Source: Phosphoribacter sp037045055
GTDB taxonomy: Bacteria > Actinomycetota > Actinomycetes > Actinomycetales > Dermatophilaceae
Reading direction: 5' to 3'
DNA: 64,000 nt
NCBI GenBank assembly: GCA_037045055.1
Contig: JBAOHJ010000004.1
Span: forward strand, 1 to 64,000
The notes under the pieces were generated by a model, which did no database searches, was not told the DNA's origin, and saw only the letters and a program-made list of their open reading frames with translations. Below are positions 57,589 to 64,000 of this stretch, one piece after another (the first letter of the stretch is position 1; every line of letters starts with the position of its first letter). The translations under genes and the position numbers were made by a program.

Positions 57589-58499
57589 GCGAGTTCGTCA
57601 CCGCGGTGCTGACCGGTCTGGGCACCGGGGGCGTCTACGCCCTCATCGCGGTGAGCTTCGTGGTCATCTACCGGGCCACCGGGGTGCTCAACTTCGCCCA
57701 GCCCGGGCTGCTCATCCTCGGCGCGTACTTCACCAGCGTGTTCGCCGTCGACGCGGGGATGCCGTTCGCCGTGGCGGTGGTGCTGGCCTTGGCCGTCGTC
57801 GCGCTGGTGGCCATGGCCTGCGAGCGGATCGCGGTGCGCCCGATGGTCGGCCGGCCGGTGTTCTCGACCGCCCTGGTCACCGTCGGGCTGTTCACCATCC
57901 TGCTCATCGTCGCGTTCCGGCTGTTCGACTCCGCCTCGCGCACGATCGGCGATCCGTGGCGACTGGACTCGACGTGCCTGCTGGGCGGCGCCGACGGGTG
58001 CTCGGTGCAGGTCTACCACTCGACGGTGGCGCGCTTCGTCGTGGCGATGGCCGTGCTCGCCGCGCTCGGCGCGTGGCTGTCCCGGTCGCGGCTCGGCGTG
58101 GCGATGCGGGCCACCTCGATGGACCAGGAAGCCGCCCTCGCCCAGGGCATCGACGTGGGCCGGATCTTCTCGCTGGCCTGGGCGATCGGCGGGGCGCTCG
58201 CCGCCCTGGCGGGGGTCCTGCTGGGCGCCAACGGATCGGTGGTGCAGGCGCCCGACGCCGTCTTCGCGCTGGTGGCGCTGCCGGCGATCATCCTCGGGGG
58301 CTTGGACTCCTTCACGGGTGCGGTGGTCGGCGGGCTGGTCATCGGCGTGGTGTCCGCGGTGACCAGCGCCTACCAGCCGATCTACGCGCCCTGGCTCGGG
58401 CCGAACTTCGAGAACGTCGTGCCCTACCTCGTCATGCTGCTGGTCCTGCTGGTGCGGCCGTTCGGGCTGTTCGGGACGGCGCAGGTGCAACGGATATGA
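57585..58499 (+). CDS. livH: branched-chain-type ABC transporter permease LivH
   Basis: The protein has 304 residues from ATG 57585, with GGGAGGG upstream. It has about eight membrane segments and the LivH landmarks GVYALIAVSFVVIYRATGVL followed by NFAQPG. LGVAMRATSMDQEAALAQGI is the cytoplasmic coupling loop, and LPAIILGGLDSFTGAVVGGL follows. A loop insert with two cysteines (STCLLGGADGCSV) faces outside. It works with LivM. Confidence 0.93.
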   Translation: MSEFVTAVLTGLGTGGVYALIAVSFVVIYRATGVLNFAQPGLLILGAYFTSVFAVDAGMPFAVAVVLALAVVALVAMACERIAVRPMVGRPVFSTALVTVGLFTILLIVAFRLFDSASRTIGDPWRLDSTCLLGGADGCSVQVYHSTVARFVVAMAVLAALGAWLSRSRLGVAMRATSMDQEAALAQGIDVGRIFSLAWAIGGALAALAGVLLGANGSVVQAPDAVFALVALPAIILGGLDSFTGAVVGGLVIGVVSAVTSAYQPIYAPWLGPNFENVVPYLVMLLVLLVRPFGLFGTAQVQRI

Positions 58500-59707
58500 C
58501 GGACCAGCGCCCACCGACCCGCCGGGCCAGCGCGCTCACCGGCGACAGCACCGAGCTGGTGTGGAGCTCCCCCAGGGCCCGGGTGCCCCGCTCGGCCCGG
58601 CACGGCCGGCCCCGCGTGCACACCCGGTATGCCGCCGACCAGGCACTGCTCGACACGCCGGCGAAGCGCCGGTGGGCCCTCGGCGGGCTCGCCGTCGCCA
58701 CGGCCGCGCCGTTCCTACTCACCCAGGACCTCACCTACCTGCTGTCCGTGGCGATGGTCTACGCCGTTGCCGGGATCGGGCTGAACCTGCTCACCGGCTA
58801 CACCGGGCAGATCTCCCTGGGACATCCGTTCTTCATGGCCCTCGGGGCCTACACCGCCGCCGTGGTCTCGGGCCGCCCGTCGAGCACTGTCTGGGGTCTG
58901 GGGCTGGACCTGTCGCTCGGGCTGGTGGCGGCCACCGTGCTGCCGGCCCTCGTCGGCCTGGTCGTGGCGCCGTTGGCCACGCGCGTGCGCGGCCTCTACC
59001 TCGCGGTGCTCACGCTGGGCCTGCTCATGCTCGGCGAGCAGGTGTTCAAGGAGTGGCGGGCGCTCACCGGCGGCGCCGGCGTCGGGCGCGCGGTCGCTCA
59101 ACCGGTGCTGTTCGGCACCGACCTGTCCCGCCGGTATGCCGTCGGACCGCTGATCGTCGACAAGGACATCTCGCTGTACCTGCTCGTGCTCGCCGTGCTG
59201 GTGCTCCTCGGCGTCGGCGCCGGCAACCTGGCCCGCTCCCGGACGGGGCGGGCCCTGGCCGCCGTCCGCGACCGGGACATCGCGGCCGAGGTGATGGGCA
59301 TCCCGCTGCTGCGCACCAAGACCCTGGCGTTCATGCTCTCCTCCGGGTATGCCGGCACCGGCGGTGCGCTGCTGTCGATCCTCGTCGGGCGGATCACCCC
59401 GGAGCAGTGGAACATCTTCTTCTCGATCAGCCTGCTGGCCGTCGTCGTGATCGGCGGCGCGGCCCGGATCACCGGGACCGTCCTCGGGGCGGCCTTCGTC
59501 GTGCTGCTCCCGCGGCTGCTGGAGTGGGCCGCCCCCTATCTGCCGTTCGTCGCCACCGGAAGTGGTGGGCTGCTGACCGTCTTCCAGCTGCAGACCCTCG
59601 TCTTCGGGGTGCTCATCGTGGTCTTCCTCACCGTGGAGCCCCGGGGTCTGTTCGGGCTGTGGCACCGCGTTCGGGCCTACGCGAGCACCTGGCCGTTCAG
59701 CTACTGA
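58496..59707 (+). CDS. livM: branched-chain-type ABC transporter permease LivM
   Basis: The protein has 403 residues from ATG 58496, coupled to livH. Membrane segments and the LivM pattern GIGLNLLTGYTGQISLGHPF with FMALGAYTAAV are clear; GRALAAVRDRDIAAEVMGIP is the coupling loop. The N-terminus is extended by about 60 charged residues before the first helix. It completes the transporter core with LivH/F/G. Confidence 0.93.
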   Translation: MTDQRPPTRRASALTGDSTELVWSSPRARVPRSARHGRPRVHTRYAADQALLDTPAKRRWALGGLAVATAAPFLLTQDLTYLLSVAMVYAVAGIGLNLLTGYTGQISLGHPFFMALGAYTAAVVSGRPSSTVWGLGLDLSLGLVAATVLPALVGLVVAPLATRVRGLYLAVLTLGLLMLGEQVFKEWRALTGGAGVGRAVAQPVLFGTDLSRRYAVGPLIVDKDISLYLLVLAVLVLLGVGAGNLARSRTGRALAAVRDRDIAAEVMGIPLLRTKTLAFMLSSGYAGTGGALLSILVGRITPEQWNIFFSISLLAVVVIGGAARITGTVLGAAFVVLLPRLLEWAAPYLPFVATGSGGLLTVFQLQTLVFGVLIVVFLTVEPRGLFGLWHRVRAYASTWPFSY

Positions 59708-59736
59708 CCCAACCACCTCACCCGAAGGAGCACACG

Positions 59737-61068
59737 ATGAGCCACCCACGACGCGCCACCGCGACGGCCTCGGTCGCCGCGGCCGGCATCCTCGCCCTCG
59801 CCCTGGCCAGCTGCTCGGCGGCCGGGACCTCGGGCACGTCCGGGGGGACGGCCGGCGGCATCAAGACCGGGCCCGGCGTGACGAAGGAGCCGTGCCCCAA
59901 GGCGGTGGACAAGACCCGGGGCTGCATCTACCTCGGCGTGCTCTCGGATCTCAGCGAGGGCCCGTTCGCCGCGCTGGCCGTGCCCATCACCGACGCCCAG
60001 CGCGCCTACTGGAAGAAGGTCAACGAGTCCGGCGGGATCTCCGGATACGAGGTGGACATCGACACCTACACCAAGGACACCAAGTACCAGGCCGCCGAGC
60101 ACGCCAAGGCCTACCAGCAGATCAAGTCCAACATCCTGGCCCTGGCCCAGACCCTCGGCACGGTCAACACCGCGGCGATCCTGCCCGACATGGACGCCAG
60201 CGACATCGTCGGCGTGCCCGCGTCGTGGTGGTCGGGCTACCACTTCGCCGACGCCGGCAAGGGTCTCATCCTCGCCAACGGCTACTCCTACTGTTCCGAG
60301 GCGGTCGTCGGGCTGGACTGGTACTCGGAGAAGAACGCCAAGCCGACGTCCGTCGCCGCGGTCGGCTACCCCGGTGACTACGGTGGCGATTCCGCGGCCG
60401 GGGTCAAGCTCTGGGCCGAGGCCAACGGAGTCTCGAAGGTGACCGTGGTGGCCACCGGGCCCAACCAGACCCGGGGCAACCAGGACGCTGTCGTCTCGGC
60501 CCTGGCCCAGGCTGCCCCCGACGTCGTCGTCCTGGCCGTCGGCCCCGCCGAGAACGCCGAGATCATCGGCAAGCTCGTCGCCGGTGGCTTCAAGGGACGG
60601 TTCATGGGGTCGGCGCCGACGTGGAACCCGGCGCTGCTGCAGAGCGCGGCCGCCCCGGCGATCTCCGGCCGGTACCACAACATGGCGATGATCGAGCAGT
60701 GGGACGGCACCAGCGCGGCGATCGCGGCGATGAAGTCGGCCCTCGGCGGGCAGCCGCCGAAGAACAACGGTTACGTCATCGGGTGGTCGATGAACTACCC
60801 CATGCACGCCGCCCTCGTCGCCGCCGCCAAGGCCGGTGACCTGACCCGGGCCGGGGTGCGCAAGGCGGTCAACGGGCTGGTCGTCACCTGGGACGGGATG
60901 GCCAGCAAGGTCACCTACGGCGGGAACGGCAAGAGCGTGGCCGACGGGGCGATGATCGTCAGCGCGCCCGACGCCGCCACCCCCCTGGGGTTGAAGTCCA
61001 CCGGTGGCTTCTACACCGGCACGACCTTCGCGAAGCTGCCCTACGACAAGCCCTGCTCGACCACCTGA
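59737..61068 (+). CDS. ABC transporter substrate-binding lipoprotein (Peripla_BP_6 type)
   Basis: The protein has 443 residues from ATG 59737, after GAAGGAG. The signal ends in a lipobox (LALASC, Cys26), so it is a membrane-anchored receptor. The type-1 periplasmic fold shows IYLGVLSDLSEGPFAALAVP, NESGGISGYEVDIDTYTKDT and AAVGYPGDYGGDSAAGVKLW. The ligand is unknown; the acyl-CoA ligase in the operon argues for a carboxylate or an amino acid derivative (inference). Its last 28 bases overlap the convergent SARP gene. Confidence 0.92.
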   Translation: MSHPRRATATASVAAAGILALALASCSAAGTSGTSGGTAGGIKTGPGVTKEPCPKAVDKTRGCIYLGVLSDLSEGPFAALAVPITDAQRAYWKKVNESGGISGYEVDIDTYTKDTKYQAAEHAKAYQQIKSNILALAQTLGTVNTAAILPDMDASDIVGVPASWWSGYHFADAGKGLILANGYSYCSEAVVGLDWYSEKNAKPTSVAAVGYPGDYGGDSAAGVKLWAEANGVSKVTVVATGPNQTRGNQDAVVSALAQAAPDVVVLAVGPAENAEIIGKLVAGGFKGRFMGSAPTWNPALLQSAAAPAISGRYHNMAMIEQWDGTSAAIAAMKSALGGQPPKNNGYVIGWSMNYPMHAALVAAAKAGDLTRAGVRKAVNGLVVTWDGMASKVTYGGNGKSVADGAMIVSAPDAATPLGLKSTGGFYTGTTFAKLPYDKPCSTT

Positions 61069-64000
61069 CCCGCGCGGGTCGCGGCGTCAGGCGACCGGCG
61101 TCCGTCCCCGACCGCCTCGGGGACGGACGCCGCCTCGGCCACCACCTCGAGCAACCAGGCGTCCGGATCGGGCTGGTCGGGCTCGAAGGTCGCGGTGCCC
61201 GGCGGCGGCAGGGCCAGGCCCCCCAGCAGTCGACGGATCAGCGGCGGTGGCACGAACCCCGAGAGCTGCAGCCGGCGTCGAGCGAGCACGCTGGCCGGGG
61301 CCGCCGCGTCGGCACCCACCAGGGACAGGGCGATGGCGGCGCCGATGGTCGCGGAGATGCCGTACTGCGAACGCCCCGCATCCGCGCCCAGGCCGGCCAG
61401 GACCTCGGCGAAGTGGCCCAGGGCGCGGCGCGGCTGCTGGCACCCCAGCGCGGCCCAGCCGGCCGTCTCGACGAGGAAGTCCACGGTGGCGCTCCCGCCC
61501 ACCCGGGGGGCCAGCGGGAGCACGCCGTCGACGAGCTCCAGGGCGCGCTGCACCCGGCCGACGTTGAGCAGGCCGTGCGCGAGGTTGCTCGTCACGGCCA
61601 CCCGGGCGGCGCTCGAGCGGGCCGCCCGCAGCAGCTCGAGCGCCTCCGCGACCGTGACGGCGATCCCGTCGGCGTCCTCGGCGTCGCCCTGGACCACGGC
61701 CAGCACCCCCAGGGCGTCGGCGAGCCGCTCGGCCCCGGCCTGCCGCCCGAACTCGACGGCACGCCCGGCCGCGGCCAGGGCCGCCCCGGTGCGGCCTCGA
61801 TGGGTCTCGTGCAGCGCCAGACCCATGTACGCCGACACCAGGGAGGGCCCGCCGCCGTGCCGCTGCAGCACCGGGATGGCGGCGACGAGATCCGCCAGCG
61901 ACCGGTCCTGGTCGGTCTTGTCGAGCATCGAGCGCAGCAACAGGACCTCGGCACGGTCCAGGTCGCCCAGGCCGGGGGCGTGCAGGGCCCTGGTGCACCA
62001 TCGCACGCCGCTGCCCCGCAGACTGCCGAACAACCAGAACCGGCTCAGTGTGGTCAACACCGCCACGGCGGCGTGAGCGTCCTGGTCGATGGCGCCACGC
62101 AACACCGCCAGGTAGTCGTCGTAGTGCAGCTGGACGTCCTCGATGAGCGCGTCGGAGCGGGGTTGGCCGCGCCACCGCTGCGCGTACCAGTGCCGCATCC
62201 GCGCCGACGTCGTGGCCAGCTCCCCTGACTCGGCGAGACCCTCCAGCGCGAGGTCGCGGATCGTGCGCAGCATCCGGAACTGCAGCCTCGGCCCGGACCG
62301 GTCCACCTGCACCAGCGCCTCACGCACCAGGGAGCGCACCACGGCGTCGACATCGCCGGCGACCGGGCCCCCCACGGCGACCGCGGCATCCGGGTCGATC
62401 GGCCCGTGGAACACGCCGAGGCGCAGCAGCACGGTGCGGGCGTCGGCGCCCAGACCCTGCACGCTCCACCCGAGGGTGTCGCGCAGCGTGCGATGCCGGG
62501 CCGGGGCGGACCGCGCCGTGGTGGCGACGTCCAACGGGGTGGCCAGCAGGGTCAGCAGCTGACCCACCGAGCGCGTGCCGGCGTGTCCGGCGACGATCTC
62601 CAGCGCCAGCGGCAGCCCGTCGACGCGCCGGGCGATGCGACCGAGGTCCAGGGCCTCCTCGTCGCTGAACCGGGGGTCGGCCACGACGTCGCCGACCCGG
62701 GCGGCCAGCAGCCGCACTGCGGGCGCCCGCAGGACGTCCTGACCCTGGGCCTGCTCGGGTGCGCAGGCCAGCGGGCTCAACAGGACCTGGCGCTCGCCGG
62801 CCACCCCCAGGGGCACCCGCGAGGTCACCACGAACTGCACGCCGGGACAGCTGCGCAGCACCCTGCCCACCAGTTCGGCGAACGGTTCGACCGCCCACTC
62901 GGCCTCGTCGGCGAGCACGACGAGGCGACGGGTGGCGAAGGCGTCGACGAGGACGTCGACGGCCGGCCGATCCGAGCCGCCGACCTCCAACGCCACCGCC
63001 GCACGGTCGGCGAGCTCGTCGAGGTCGGCCGCACCGAGCCCGGCCAGGTCGAGGTAGCCGACCTCCCCCTCGACGGCCAGGCGCGCCCCGACCTCGGCCA
63101 GCACCCGGCTCTTGCCCACGCCCCCCGGGCCGACGATGGTCACCAGCCGACGTCCCTGCCCGACCGAGGCGATCACCGAGGCGATCTCCGCTTGACGGCC
63201 CACGGTGGGCGTCAACGGCGTGGGGATGCGCCCCGCCCGGGTCACGGTGTCGGGGCGGCGCGGCGGCGCGGCCCCGGCCGAGGTCGCGTGCAGGCCGGGG
63301 TCGTGGCGCAGGATCCGTCGATGCAGGTCGCCGACCCGCTCGCCCGGGTCGATGCCGAGGTCCTCGTGCAGGCGACGCCGCAGCGCGGCATACACCGCCA
63401 GCGCCTGCGCCTGACGCCCGAGCCGGTAGGCCGCGTGCATGAGGTGGGCGTAGGGCAGCTCGCGCAGCGGGTGGTCGCGCACCATCGCGGTGGCCAGCGC
63501 GTGGGCCTCGTGGGCGGCCGGGTCGCCGGGCTGGGCCAGCAACAGCCGACACAGGTCCTCCACGGCCCGGGAGCGGCTCTCGCCGAGCCGGGCCCGCTCG
63601 GCGTCCACGAGATGGTCCGAGACGCTCGCGTATGCCGTGTCGCCCCGCCAGAGCGCCAGGGCCGTCCGGTAGGTCACCGCCGCCTGGCCGTCGCGCCCCG
63701 CCGCCGCGGCTTCCCGGGCGTCGGCACAGCCGGCCTCGAAGGCGTCCTCGTCCACCTGTGCGATCCCGAGACGGTAGCCGGGCCCTTCGGTCAGCACCGC
63801 GCCCGCGCCGAGGGCGCGACGGATCCGGGCCACGACGGTGTGCACCGCCGACACGGACGGACCCGCGGGGCAGGGGCCCCAGACCCGGTCGAGCAGGACC
63901 TCGGGTGACACGGCGTGACCGCGACGTTGCACGAGCACCGCGAGAACGTCGCGGGGGCGCTGGCCGGCGAGCACCACGCTGCGCTCGCCTCGGGCCGCCG
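61041..64000 (-). CDS. SARP/AfsR-type (BTAD) transcriptional regulator, 5' end outside the window
   Basis: The visible part has about 985 residues, open through base 64000. It begins inside the OmpR-like winged helix (LAVLVQRRGHAVSPEVLLDR, then VWGPCPAG and VHTVVARIRRALGAG), followed by the bacterial transcriptional activation domain (QLAELPYAHLMHAAYRLGRQ-like text, ALRRRLHEDLGIDPGERVG). Then comes an NB-ARC/AAA-type ATPase (IVGPGGVGKSRVLAEVGARL) and TPR-like C-terminal repeats. AfsR-type regulators control secondary metabolism or catabolism. It is convergent with the liv operon and overlaps its end. Confidence 0.9.
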   Translation of the reverse strand, partial: AARGERSVVLAGQRPRDVLAVLVQRRGHAVSPEVLLDRVWGPCPAGPSVSAVHTVVARIRRALGAGAVLTEGPGYRLGIAQVDEDAFEAGCADAREAAAAGRDGQAAVTYRTALALWRGDTAYASVSDHLVDAERARLGESRSRAVEDLCRLLLAQPGDPAAHEAHALATAMVRDHPLRELPYAHLMHAAYRLGRQAQALAVYAALRRRLHEDLGIDPGERVGDLHRRILRHDPGLHATSAGAAPPRRPDTVTRAGRIPTPLTPTVGRQAEIASVIASVGQGRRLVTIVGPGGVGKSRVLAEVGARLAVEGEVGYLDLAGLGAADLDELADRAAVALEVGGSDRPAVDVLVDAFATRRLVVLADEAEWAVEPFAELVGRVLRSCPGVQFVVTSRVPLGVAGERQVLLSPLACAPEQAQGQDVLRAPAVRLLAARVGDVVADPRFSDEEALDLGRIARRVDGLPLALEIVAGHAGTRSVGQLLTLLATPLDVATTARSAPARHRTLRDTLGWSVQGLGADARTVLLRLGVFHGPIDPDAAVAVGGPVAGDVDAVVRSLVREALVQVDRSGPRLQFRMLRTIRDLALEGLAESGELATTSARMRHWYAQRWRGQPRSDALIEDVQLHYDDYLAVLRGAIDQDAHAAVAVLTTLSRFWLFGSLRGSGVRWCTRALHAPGLGDLDRAEVLLLRSMLDKTDQDRSLADLVAAIPVLQRHGGGPSLVSAYMGLALHETHRGRTGAALAAAGRAVEFGRQAGAERLADALGVLAVVQGDAEDADGIAVTVAEALELLRAARSSAARVAVTSNLAHGLLNVGRVQRALELVDGVLPLAPRVGGSATVDFLVETAGWAALGCQQPRRALGHFAEVLAGLGADAGRSQYGISATIGAAIALSLVGADAAAPASVLARRRLQLSGFVPPPLIRRLLGGLALPPPGTATFEPDQPDPDAWLLEVVAEAASVPEAVGDGRRSPDAATRAGQVVEQGLS

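Larger units (their letters stand above)
4140..63637. repeat. over-represented octamer GTATGCCG / CGGCATAC (about 69 dispersed copies)
   Basis: Exact copies were counted by eye on both strands: about 38 as GTATGCCG and 31 as CGGCATAC. Plus-orientation starts include 5948, 6709, 7478, 7984, 8723, 10224, 12111, 15016, 16368, 17023, 19353, 20606, 22826, 23611, 25890, 26710, 28885, 30452, 32122, 34461, 35310, 38678, 41023, 42961, 44131, 45478, 47824, 47944, 49716, 50084, 51491, 53332, 53774, 55183, 58627, 59134, 59347 and 63630. Minus-orientation starts include 4140, 6259, 7533, 8521, 11569, 12299, 13529, 14510, 15141, 17211, 19593, 20542, 22584, 22708, 25414, 26569, 26985, 29128, 29194, 32987, 33110, 34542, 34632, 35472, 39874, 42671, 45680, 48768, 52685, 56630 and 63386. 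Only one GTATGCC lacks the final G. At about 73% GC, independent bases predict about two copies. All three reading frames are used. Confidence 0.9.

Noticed and set aside
4140..63637. Octamer as a polar KOPS/FtsK or Chi-type motif
   Set aside because: Orientations are nearly balanced (about 38 versus 31) and do not follow gene direction, so it is not strand-biased in this window.

Overview
The window comes from a high-GC actinobacterium, most likely a member of the Micrococcales close to the Intrasporangiaceae (inference). Supporting signs are about 70% or more GC, heavy use of GTG starts with GTGA/ATGA stop-start coupling, the order murI / metallo-beta-lactamase / rph / rdgB, an MptB-type polyprenol-phosphomannose mannosyltransferase, DUF3039, DUF2017-ClpS, and a tmRNA whose tag ends in ALAA.

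Layout. Positions 1-3.8 kb look like the end of an acquired island with visibly lower GC. It holds a partial gene, a small mobile-element-type membrane protein, a frameshifted dprA-like (SLOG) gene, and a tight minus-strand cassette coding for a TIR-like protein, a HIT hydrolase and a 2TM (SLATT-like) membrane protein, followed by a recombinase-type HTH gene. This cassette is the best candidate for a little-described, possibly defensive system. From 3.98 to 8.98 kb are CopC, tRNA-Lys(CTT), a 29-codon small gene next to a perfect 25-bp inverted repeat, a GroES-like protein, DUF3618, a Bcp peroxiredoxin, and an ECF-type nickel (or cobalt) transporter nikMNQO with a Nur-like operator, then tRNA-Leu(TAG). 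From 9 to 17.5 kb is housekeeping: a molybdopterin oxidoreductase, rdgB-rph, an MBL-fold protein, murI, DUF2017, clpS, and the NAD-salvage pair pncB/pncA around a DUF421 protein. From 17.5 to 24 kb is an aromatic/amino-acid catabolic block: hmgA, a divergent operon with fahA, an IclR regulator, an RDD protein, and a tryptophanase/tyrosine phenol-lyase family enzyme.

From 24 to 30.4 kb are Uma2, a tautomerase, DUF3039, MetZ-rhodanese, AlgH, VanZ, a lytic transglycosylase, thioredoxin and tmRNA. From 30.5 to 41 kb are MptB, an MFS protein, DUF2207, smpB, an M23 peptidase, ftsX-ftsE and prfB: trans-translation, cell division and release-factor functions transcribed in one direction. From 41 to 47.8 kb are a GMC oxidoreductase and a Tad-type secretion/pilus locus. 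From 48 to 52.8 kb are a 2TM protein and a very large FHA-FtsK/SpoIIIE (EssC/EccC-like) ATPase with no visible WXG100 partner. From 54 to 61 kb is a branched-chain-amino-acid-type ABC transporter (livF, livG, an embedded acyl-CoA ligase, livH, livM, binding lipoprotein), convergent with a SARP/AfsR-type regulator that runs off the window.

The most striking window-scale signal is the octamer GTATGCCG / CGGCATAC. It occurs about 69 times by hand count between 4.1 and 63.6 kb on both strands, inside and outside genes, against roughly two expected from base composition. It is absent from the first 4.1 kb. A second recurring feature is in-frame minisatellites (15-33 nt units, all multiples of three) in linkers of at least eight genes.
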